Positions 1-5,529 of a stretch of 5,529 bases of DNA are shown piece by piece. The notes under the pieces were generated by a model that did not search any database, was not told the DNA's origin, and saw nothing but the letters and a program-made list of their open reading frames with translations. Origin of the DNA: Bacteroidales bacterium (lineage in GTDB: Bacteria; Bacteroidota; Bacteroidia; Bacteroidales; F082). Both the position numbers and the translations under genes were made by a program. Where the stretch lies: contig JADYZK010000446.1 of assembly GCA_020853175.1 (NCBI GenBank), positions 1 to 5,529 on the forward strand, in the 5' to 3' direction. Positions within the stretch are counted from its first letter, which is position 1; every line of letters starts with the position of its first letter.

Positions 1-1252
1 TACCATCTTCACCTTTAAGATATACAGGAATAAACATGATTTTGACCCGTGATCCGGCTTCATTGGTAAGACCGGCTTTTTGTATTCCGCTCAACACAGC
101 GTCGCTAACGGCATCGTGCAAAAAGTGTGTTGTAAAGCCGGGCGCCGTAAGGGCCTCGCATTGAGGATCGGCCAAGCAATCGGCCAAAGCTTTCACCGGT
201 CCGGCGCTGTTGGCCGGAACGGCAATTACTGCGACGACATCTTTTTTCAGATCGGCATTTTTGTTGAGAACACCCAAAGCTTCAATGAAGCGGTCAATAC
301 CTTTGTTTTTATATTCGTAACGTCCGCTGCTGATAATCAAAACGGCATCATCGGCAATGGGTGATCCTGCGAGAATAGAGGCCACCTTGAGGATTTTTTT
401 GCGGGCAGCGCCACGCTTGGCCGGAAGCTGCTCAACATCGCCCACAATTTTCGGATCGAAGCCATTGATGGTGATGGCGTCGGGGTTGCGTCCCAGAAAC
501 TGACGGCACTCGTTGGCGGTAATATTGCTTACAGTAGTAAAGGCATCAGCTTCTTTGGCAGCAAGGCTTTCGAGCGAATGTTGCGCGGTAATATTGAGCC
601 TGTTGGCCATCACCGTGGGGTTATAAGTCGGGAGGTCTTTGTAAAGAGGGAGTCCGTTTCCGGCAATGGAACGTCCCAAATAGGTGGCGTGGGTGGTAAA
701 AACCGTTGCAATTTGCGGGGTGTATTCTTTCAGATACAAAACGCCCGAACCGGTCATCCACTCATGAAAATGAGCCACAACGCGGTCGTATCCCGTGAGG
801 AAATAGCGATAAAAACTTTCAATCACCTTTCCGGCTGCATAGCCAAACATGGCAGGTTCCACATAGTCCCAAGGGCCATGAATGGAATCGAGCTGATAGG
901 TTTCCCAAAGATGGGCGAAGATGTTGTCTTTTTCGGGAAAAAGGGGTGTAAAATCAACCAAGATGGCGATAGGACGACCTTTGATGGCCCAACGGCCTAC
1001 CTTGAATTTCAATCCGGCAACGGCTGCCTGTTGTTTCCACTGACTGAAGAGGGTCAAATCCTCAATAAAATAAGGATTTTTATGTGTTTCTTTCCAAACA
1101 TCGGGCCCAATGGTGATGTAATTGTCACCAAAAGCTTCTTTTTGCTGTTTGGCTTTACTCGAAATCACGGTGTAAATACCACCGACCATGTTGCATACTT
1201 CCCAACTGATTTCGAACAGGTATTCGGGTTTTTTTAGGTTTTCTAGTGTCAT
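1..1252 (-). CDS. GT3-family glycogen synthase (N-terminal 417 residues, C-terminus beyond window)
   Basis: Glycogen synthase of the eukaryote-like GT3 family, predicted to add glucose, probably from UDP-glucose, to the non-reducing ends of alpha-1,4-glucan in the cytosol. The open frame runs from an ATG at 1252 to the left window edge without a stop. An in-frame TAA at 1261-1259, three codons upstream, makes this ATG the only possible upstream Met. Visible family motifs are: donor loop VGGIYTVISSKA (residues 23-34), GRWAIKGRP (86-94), HFHEWMTG (161-168), TTHATYLGR (186-194), FTTVSNITANE (238-248), INGFDP (262-267) and RYEYKNKGIDRFIEAL (311-326). Together these cover the whole first Rossmann domain and the start of the second. 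The E-x7-E catalytic motif and any C-terminal arginine cluster used for glucose-6-phosphate control in eukaryotic enzymes would lie outside the window. Residue 22 is Met where muscle and yeast enzymes carry Lys or Arg. It is the last visible gene of the cluster, 84 bp after the GH57 gene. The family call is firm; donor specificity is inferred. Confidence 0.95.
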   Translation of the reverse strand, partial: MTLENLKKPEYLFEISWEVCNMVGGIYTVISSKAKQQKEAFGDNYITIGPDVWKETHKNPYFIEDLTLFSQWKQQAAVAGLKFKVGRWAIKGRPIAILVDFTPLFPEKDNIFAHLWETYQLDSIHGPWDYVEPAMFGYAAGKVIESFYRYFLTGYDRVVAHFHEWMTGSGVLYLKEYTPQIATVFTTHATYLGRSIAGNGLPLYKDLPTYNPTVMANRLNITAQHSLESLAAKEADAFTTVSNITANECRQFLGRNPDAITINGFDPKIVGDVEQLPAKRGAARKKILKVASILAGSPIADDAVLIISSGRYEYKNKGIDRFIEALGVLNKNADLKKDVVAVIAVPANSAGPVKALADCLADPQCEALTAPGFTTHFLHDAVSDAVLSGIQKAGLTNEAGSRVKIMFIPVYLKGEDG

Positions 1253-1270
1253 ATTCTGTTATAAATGAAC

Positions 1271-1306
1271 CATCAGGCTACTCCAAAAAAAATGGGGTGC
1301 CTGATG
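1271..1306. promoter_or_regulatory. Intergenic inverted repeat (RNA hairpin) ahead of the glycogen synthase gene
   Basis: A perfect 8-bp inverted repeat, catcaggc (1271-1278) and gcctgatg (1299-1306), encloses a further 6-position stem (1280-1285 with 1293-1298, after a one-base bulge at 1279) and a 7-base A loop (1286-1292). In the minus-strand transcript the loop is seven U and the inner stem has one A/C mismatch. Read as plus-strand RNA, that position is a G-U wobble. No U-run follows the stem on the minus strand, so it does not look like an ordinary intrinsic terminator. It lies between the GH57 stop and the synthase start, where it could be an mRNA processing or stability element, an attenuator, or a weak terminator that sets the level of the last gene. 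The structure is seen directly; the function is inferred. Confidence 0.6.
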
Positions 1307-1336
1307 ATGTAAATTTTGAGGAGATGTGGATGTCAA

Positions 1337-2920
1337 TTACTTAATAATCTGTTGCATTTTTTCTTCAATCAGCGCGCGTATTTTTTTTGCTTGCGTCTTG
1401 CTTATCTTACCTGCTGCTGCCTTGGTTTTTTCGTATTTGGCCCTAGCAGCTTTGCTGAGGTTGGGAAGCACTTTGTCAACAAGCTCATCTTGGGCATCGT
1501 TGAGGGCTGCTACAAGGTCTTCAGCATCAAGGTCTTTGATCACTTCTTTGATTTTTTTGTCAGAAAATTCGATCAAATCATCAAAGGCTGGTTTTACCAT
1601 CTCTTCGCCTTTTTTAAAGCTACGTTGGAGGCTTTCGGTGGTTTTGCGCAGCTCGTTTTGCATGGCTTTTCCAATGTCGGAACCTATTTTCAAGCCTGAG
1701 CTGATGAGGTCTTCAACGATTTCTTTGGTTCCGCCGGTGCTTTGCTGAACGCGAAGGGCAAAATCGGCCAACACGTTCATATAATTGATGTAAGCCTCGT
1801 AAGGAGAGGGGTAGTGGGTGAAATATTTGTGCACGTCGCCATCGCTGAACCATTTGGTACACATATAATAAAAGTGATCGGATGATTGTAGGTAAAGCCA
1901 ATCGCGGCGCAGGTTTTCATCGTGACTTTGGCCGGCTTTTGCTGCCAATTCATAGAGCTTGTCAAACGACTCATCTTGCAGGTGATTGCCTACCCAGGCG
2001 GTGATGTCGCGCTCTTCGTCGGCCCACGAAATGGGATACGGAACCTGCACTGCCGAAACCGGTTGCAGGCTGTCGGCCAACATAGAAGGGGTAGCATATT
2101 TGAACTTCGTTTTGCTCAAGATGGCTGCCGGCAAGGCTTTCATAAAGTCGAAGATGCCGGTGGCAGCCCATTGGTGCTCACCAAAAGTTTCATAGTCGAG
2201 GAAGATGTTCACCACTTCTTCTTTCTCGTTGATGTCATTCAGCCAGCCGGCAAATTTGTCGGCAGTAAGCGGCCATTCGGGCCATGATTGTTGTCCGAAA
2301 CGGAAAGAGATGTCGTCGCTCAACCTGAAATTACGCAGCAAAACCTTCAGCTTGGGATTGATGGCGTTGGCATACATATAGTTCGGACTTTTCCATCCCA
2401 ACACGTGTTTTGCGCCTTCGGTGAGCATCACTTTAAAGCCCATATCGGCCACTTGTGCGCCAATGGCATCGGAATAAATCAACTCGGTGTTGCGAAAACT
2501 CACGGGTTTAACACCAAAAACTTCCTCTATCTTGCGGGAGTGGTGTTCAACCTGGGCTTTGAATTCATCGGCGTTTTTAAGCGAGCTCAAGGAATGGGCG
2601 TAGGTTTCACCCAAAATTTCGACGTTTCCGGTGGCTACCAATTGCTTGAAACTTTCAAGCACTTCGGGAGCATACAGCGCCATCTGGTCAAGGGCCATGC
2701 CCGAAATAGAAAAACTGACTTTGAACTGCGCGCCAAACTCTTTGATTTGATCCATCAGGATAGCATTCATAGGAAGGTAGCATTTTTCAGCTATTCTTCG
2801 CATAATCATCCTGTTGAAATATTCGTCATAATAAAAATGATTCTTTCCTATGTCGAAAAAGCGGTATGTTCTCAGTCTGAAGGGCTGGTGAACCTGGAAA
2901 TAGAAGCAGATTGATTTCAT
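1337..2920 (-). CDS. GH57 alpha-amylase-family protein with lysine-rich helical C-terminal extension
   Basis: A 527-residue glycoside hydrolase family 57 protein, predicted to hydrolyse or transfer alpha-1,4-glucan chains in the cytosol (no signal peptide). Conserved regions occur in order: HQP (residues 11-13), GNVEILGETYAHSL (98-111), FRNTELIYSD (142-151) with candidate nucleophile E146, and FLDYETFGEHQW (240-251) with candidate acid/base D242. SSDHFYYM (346-353) and YPSPYEAYINYM (370-381) close the family-like part. Both candidate catalytic residues are present, unlike the substituted 'alpha-amylase-like' GH57 homologues described from Bacteroidota. Residues from about 395 to 527 do not resemble the catalytic fold and look like amphipathic helix or coiled coil. 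This tail has 22 Lys, and the last 40 residues carry 12 Lys/Arg against 3 Glu. The frame extends to an ATG at 3007, but 2920 is preferred: the homology (KSICFYFQVHQP) starts there and it avoids overlapping the upstream glycosyltransferase gene. Exact activity (amylase, glucanotransferase or branching) cannot be decided from sequence. Confidence 0.93.
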   Translation of the reverse strand: MKSICFYFQVHQPFRLRTYRFFDIGKNHFYYDEYFNRMIMRRIAEKCYLPMNAILMDQIKEFGAQFKVSFSISGMALDQMALYAPEVLESFKQLVATGNVEILGETYAHSLSSLKNADEFKAQVEHHSRKIEEVFGVKPVSFRNTELIYSDAIGAQVADMGFKVMLTEGAKHVLGWKSPNYMYANAINPKLKVLLRNFRLSDDISFRFGQQSWPEWPLTADKFAGWLNDINEKEEVVNIFLDYETFGEHQWAATGIFDFMKALPAAILSKTKFKYATPSMLADSLQPVSAVQVPYPISWADEERDITAWVGNHLQDESFDKLYELAAKAGQSHDENLRRDWLYLQSSDHFYYMCTKWFSDGDVHKYFTHYPSPYEAYINYMNVLADFALRVQQSTGGTKEIVEDLISSGLKIGSDIGKAMQNELRKTTESLQRSFKKGEEMVKPAFDDLIEFSDKKIKEVIKDLDAEDLVAALNDAQDELVDKVLPNLSKAARAKYEKTKAAAGKISKTQAKKIRALIEEKMQQIIK

Positions 2921-2952
2921 ATTTTTGTGCGTTTTAATCAATGGTTGGTTTG
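2921..2952 (-). promoter_or_regulatory. Short A-rich translation leader of the GH57 gene
   Basis: The 32-bp gap between the glycosyltransferase stop (TAA at 2955-2953) and the GH57 start reads, on the coding strand, as an A/C-rich stretch ending in attaaaacgcacaaaaat before the ATG. There is no purine-rich GGAG-type site. This matches the Bacteroidota habit of initiating on A-rich leaders, and it supports the start at 2920 over the one at 3007. No promoter element could be identified in it, so co-transcription with the upstream gene is the simplest reading. Confidence 0.5.
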
Positions 2953-4236
2953 TTATTGCATTGCAGAAACATATACTTTTTTGATCAGTTGGGCGGCATG
3001 TTCCCATTTGAGGTTGTCCACCTCTTCTTTGCCGTGGGAGATAAAGGTTTTCGAGAGGGCATCGTAGTGGCAGAGGCCGTAGATGGCGTCGGCCAGTCCG
3101 TCAACATCCCAAAAGTCAACTTTTAAAGCATGTTTAAGTACCTCAGCCACACCCGATTGCTTGGAGATCACCACCGGAACATTGGACCGCATGGCTTCTA
3201 AAGGAACAATGCCGAAAGGCTCGGAGATGGAGGGCATCACAAACACATCTGACATGGCAAACATCTTGTCCACGTCTTCGCCCTTGAGAAAGCCGGTGAA
3301 GTGAAACTTATGCCCGATGCGCAGTTGTGCTACACGAAGCACCATTTTGTTGAGCAAATCGCCGCTGCCGGCCATCACGAAACGTACGTTCTCATCGCGC
3401 TTTAGGATTTTGTTGGCGGCTTCAACGAAATATTCGGGTCCTTTTTGGTAGGTGATTCTGCCTAGGAAAGTGACTACTTTTTCGTTGACTTGCTTTTCGG
3501 GTAAATCGAGCTCCGATTTATCAATGGGTTCAACGGCATTGTGCACCGTAACTACCTTTCGGGGATCAATACCATATTTTTCAATGACTATTTTCCGGGT
3601 GAGGTTGCTCACCGTGATCACTTTGTCGGCCATTTCCATGCCTCGGCGTTCGATGGCATAGACGTCGGAATTCACGTTTTCGCCCGAGCGATCAAACTCT
3701 GTGGCGTGCATGTGCACCACCAAAGGCTTTCCTGTGGTTTCTTTAGCGGCTATGCCTGCCGAATAGGTGAGCCAGTCGTGGGCGTGAATCACATCAAAAT
3801 CATATTGGGTGGCTATGGATGAACCCACTAGGGCGTAGCGCGCCACCTCTTCCATGAGGTTGAGGCCGTATTTTCCTGAAAATTCATATTTCTGATTGAA
3901 AACAGGGCTTCGGAAGTTTTCAGTCACTTTTTGATGCTCTTCGTTCAAGGTCTCAAAAAGTTCAGGGCCCACATAAGGGATGATGTTAGAACCAATTTCC
4001 ATGTACTGCACCCGTTCCCAATAGGTTTTGCTTTCTTCTTCGGTTAGGTCAACAGAAACATCGCTGGCGTTTACAATCCTTACGGCTTCTTCGCTTTCGT
4101 CGCCGTAAGCTTTGGGCACCACAAAAATCACTTCAACATCGTGTTTTACCAATCCTTTTGTCATGCCGAAACAGGCTGTTCCAAGTCCTCCTGTAATGTG
4201 GGGTGGAAACTCCCAACCAAACATTAATACCTTCAT
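2953..4236 (-). CDS. GT4-family glycosyltransferase with starch/glycogen-synthase-like N-terminus
   Basis: A complete 427-residue retaining glycosyltransferase of GT-B fold, cytosolic, with no signal peptide or membrane segment. The N-terminal domain resembles glycogen/starch synthases: FGWEFPPHITGGLGTAC (residues 6-22), HAHDW (151-155) and HMHATEFDRSG (175-185). The C-terminal GT4 domain has FLGRITYQKGPEYFVEA (257-273), with R260 and K265 as likely donor-phosphate contacts. It also has the E-x7-E motif in SEPFGIVPLEAM (E339 and E347). The Lys of the KxGGL loop in bacterial GlgA is Ile14 here, so donor contacts may differ from ADP-glucose-using GlgA. It sits 16 bp after the debranching gene and 32 bp before the GH57 gene, which places it firmly in glucan metabolism. 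It could be a second glucan synthase, a maltose-1-phosphate-type synthase or a primer-making enzyme. Family and fold are confident; donor and acceptor are not known. Confidence 0.93.
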   Translation of the reverse strand: MKVLMFGWEFPPHITGGLGTACFGMTKGLVKHDVEVIFVVPKAYGDESEEAVRIVNASDVSVDLTEEESKTYWERVQYMEIGSNIIPYVGPELFETLNEEHQKVTENFRSPVFNQKYEFSGKYGLNLMEEVARYALVGSSIATQYDFDVIHAHDWLTYSAGIAAKETTGKPLVVHMHATEFDRSGENVNSDVYAIERRGMEMADKVITVSNLTRKIVIEKYGIDPRKVVTVHNAVEPIDKSELDLPEKQVNEKVVTFLGRITYQKGPEYFVEAANKILKRDENVRFVMAGSGDLLNKMVLRVAQLRIGHKFHFTGFLKGEDVDKMFAMSDVFVMPSISEPFGIVPLEAMRSNVPVVISKQSGVAEVLKHALKVDFWDVDGLADAIYGLCHYDALSKTFISHGKEEVDNLKWEHAAQLIKKVYVSAMQ

Positions 4237-4252
4237 TTCTTTTGTTTTTTGG
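4237..4252 (-). promoter_or_regulatory. 16-bp A-rich spacer and translation leader of the glycosyltransferase gene
   Basis: On the coding strand the spacer between the debranching stop codon and the glycosyltransferase ATG reads ccaaaaaacaaaagaa. It is almost pure A with no Shine-Dalgarno core, as is usual for Bacteroidota. At 16 bp there is no room for an independent promoter and terminator, so the two genes are almost certainly on one transcript and may be translationally coupled. Confidence 0.55.
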
Positions 4253-5529
4253 TTAGTTGTTTTTTGTTTTCTCGATGCTCTTTTTCATCTGAATCAAAGC
4301 GGCAACGCTCCATGCTTGTGAGATCGCTCCTTTGGCTTCGTGCGGTGGATCGCCATCATAAATTTCTGAAACAGATCCCAATCCGGCTTCAAACAACGTG
4401 GGCTCAAAGCCGTGATAGAGGTCTTCGATGAGCGACAGTCCCGACTTGCCGTGCAGGCGCAGCCAAGCACTGGTGAAATGCGACAACAGCCACGGGAAGA
4501 CCGTTCCTTGGTGGTAGGACAGTTTGCGCGCTTCGGAGTTGCCGGCATAAACGCCTTTGTAGTTGGGATGGGTAGGGGTAAGCGAGCGCAGGCCGCGATC
4601 GGTAAGCAGGTCTGATTTAATTTTATTCAAAACCATATTGTGCATCTCTTCGCTAAGGGCTGAATAAGGCAGCGAAACGGCCAAAAGCATATTGGGTCTT
4701 ACCGTCCAATCGGTTTTGCCTTCGTAAACACAATCAGCGAGGTAGTTTTTATCGGGATGGACAAACATAGCTGTAAAAGCGCCTTTGAACTTTTCCGGAA
4801 TCCACGACCATTCTTCTACAAAGGCGGTGTCGTTGTTCAGCTCGGCAAGATGCAGGGCAAAACAGAGGGCGTTGTACCAAAGCGCGTTCACCTCAACAGC
4901 ATAACCGGAGCGGGCTGTAACAGGTTTCCCGTTGTTAAAAACGTCCATCCATGTTAAGGCCATGCCGGCACCACCGGCAGAAATGAGGCCGTCTTCATTC
5001 ATGAAAATGTTGTAATCGGTGCCATTGCGAAAACCTTCGAGGATGGACACCATTACTTTCTTGTACTTTTTCCAAATTTCAGTTTCGTTGTTTTTCAACG
5101 AGGCATATTCTTGTAGGCACCAAAAGAACCACAAGGGGGCATCAACGGCAGCGTAATCGGGTGTGTTATTGCGACCAATATTGGGAAACAAGGGCCCGCG
5201 CATATTGCCGATCATGGTGTCGAGCACGCCTTTGAAGCTGGTTTCATCACCACGAATAAGCGTGATGCCGGGCAGAGCAATAAAGGTGTCGCGCCCCCAA
5301 GTGCCAAACCAAGGAAAGCCGGCCATGAGCTCTGTTTTGTTTTTAGAGCGAACCAGAAACTGTTCGGCTGCGTTGGAAAGACAGTTTTCAAAATTGTCGC
5401 GCGGGGTGCGTTTTTTTACCTCTGCATTAAAACTACGATTCAAGCTGTCGGCTTTCACTTCGTCAATGCCGGCGGAAACAATAATACTTTCTCCTTTTTT
5501 GATTTCTATATCGAAAAAACCCGGAGCAA
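4253..5529 (-). CDS. Glycogen debranching enzyme, amylo-alpha-1,6-glucosidase (GH133-type), C-terminal part
   Basis: The C-terminal ~424 residues of a glycogen debranching enzyme that cleaves alpha-1,6 branch-point glucose, a cytosolic step in glycogen breakdown. The frame is open to the right window edge. The GTG at 5458 is internal: 23 upstream codons continue a family-like end of the N-terminal domain (IEIKKGESIIVSAG). Counting from that GTG, the signature GFPWFGTWGRDTFIALPG spans residues 47-64 (about 5320-5267), with D57 the likely catalytic acid. Then follow DAPLWFFW (106-113), the YAVEVNALWYNAL region (186-198), YHQGTVFPWLL (315-325) and SEIYDGDPPH (364-373). E365 is the likely second catalytic carboxylate, by analogy with the glucosidase half of eukaryotic debranching enzymes. 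SQAWSVAAL (380-388) closes the (alpha/alpha)6 barrel. The protein ends nine residues after the conserved core in a short Lys-rich tail. It is the first visible gene of the cluster; the missing N-terminal domain is expected upstream. Confidence 0.95.
   Translation of the reverse strand, partial: APGFFDIEIKKGESIIVSAGIDEVKADSLNRSFNAEVKKRTPRDNFENCLSNAAEQFLVRSKNKTELMAGFPWFGTWGRDTFIALPGITLIRGDETSFKGVLDTMIGNMRGPLFPNIGRNNTPDYAAVDAPLWFFWCLQEYASLKNNETEIWKKYKKVMVSILEGFRNGTDYNIFMNEDGLISAGGAGMALTWMDVFNNGKPVTARSGYAVEVNALWYNALCFALHLAELNNDTAFVEEWSWIPEKFKGAFTAMFVHPDKNYLADCVYEGKTDWTVRPNMLLAVSLPYSALSEEMHNMVLNKIKSDLLTDRGLRSLTPTHPNYKGVYAGNSEARKLSYHQGTVFPWLLSHFTSAWLRLHGKSGLSLIEDLYHGFEPTLFEAGLGSVSEIYDGDPPHEAKGAISQAWSVAALIQMKKSIEKTKNN

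Noticed and set aside
578..1237. 219-codon open frame on the plus strand
   Set aside because: It lies wholly antisense to the glycogen synthase, whose motifs are unmistakable, and its translation resembles no family I know. It is a shadow of the codon usage of the real gene.
1253..1336. Independent promoter for the glycogen synthase gene
   Set aside because: No convincing Bacteroidota-type -7 TAnnTTTG with a -33 TTTG was found on the minus strand. The T-run followed by GG comes from the hairpin loop.
1316..1748. Overlapping plus-strand frames with hydrophobic, Phe- or Ser-rich translations that look membrane-like
   Set aside because: They are the antisense of the Lys/Glu-rich GH57 tail. AAA and GAA codons read backwards give Phe- and Ser-rich strings, so the apparent membrane segments are artefacts.
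2288..2914. 208-codon open frame on the plus strand
   Set aside because: It is antisense to the conserved N-terminal half of the GH57 gene and shows no recognisable domain or initiation context.
2921..3007. Upstream ATG at 3007 for the GH57 gene, adding 29 residues
   Set aside because: The added residues show no family similarity and would overlap the 3' end of the glycosyltransferase gene by 55 bases, while the ATG at 2920 begins exactly at the conserved GH57 N-terminus.
5456..5458. GTG as the start of the debranching enzyme
   Set aside because: The frame stays open to the window edge and the upstream codons encode family-like sequence, so this is an internal Val codon of a gene cut by the window.
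1..5529. CRISPR array, insertion sequence, tRNA or rRNA, prophage or defence genes
   Set aside because: No spaced direct repeats, transposase motifs, cloverleaf or rRNA-like sequence was seen; four co-directional metabolic genes fill nearly the whole window.

Overview
The window is a compact, single-strand glycogen (alpha-1,4/1,6-glucan) metabolism cluster, most likely from a member of the Bacteroidota. The evidence is a GT3 'animal/fungal-type' glycogen synthase sitting with a GT4 synthase-like glycosyltransferase, a GH57 alpha-amylase-family protein and a GH133-type debranching enzyme, a combination typical of that phylum. Translation leaders are A-rich with no Shine-Dalgarno motif, which also fits. 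Genus or species cannot be read from the sequence.

All four genes are on the minus strand, so transcription runs from high to low coordinates. (1) 5529-4253: C-terminal ~424 residues of a glycogen debranching enzyme, whose N-terminal domain lies outside the window. (2) 4236-2953: a complete 427-residue GT4 glycosyltransferase with a starch-synthase-like N-terminus, 16 bp after gene 1. (3) 2920-1337: a complete 527-residue GH57 protein, 32 bp after gene 2, with an unusual lysine-rich helical tail of about 130 residues. (4) 1252-1: the N-terminal 417 residues of a GT3 glycogen synthase, which runs off the left edge before its second catalytic half. The 84-bp gap between genes 3 and 4 holds a strong inverted repeat (1271-1306), the only clear non-coding structure. 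There is no gene-free stretch above 100 bp.

The likely joint role is cytosolic storage-glucan turnover. The GT3 enzyme elongates alpha-1,4 chains, probably from UDP-glucose. The GT4 enzyme transfers a sugar in the same or a related pathway. The debranching enzyme removes alpha-1,6 branches, and the GH57 enzyme hydrolyses or rearranges chains. None of the visible N-termini has a signal peptide. No promoter was found inside the cluster; the operon promoter is presumably beyond position 5529.

The core is a recognisable system rather than a new one. The points most worth a second look are the helical basic tail on the GH57 protein, the methionine replacing the usual Lys/Arg in the sugar-nucleotide loop of the GT3 synthase, the intergenic hairpin before the synthase gene, and the unresolved donor of the GT4 enzyme.
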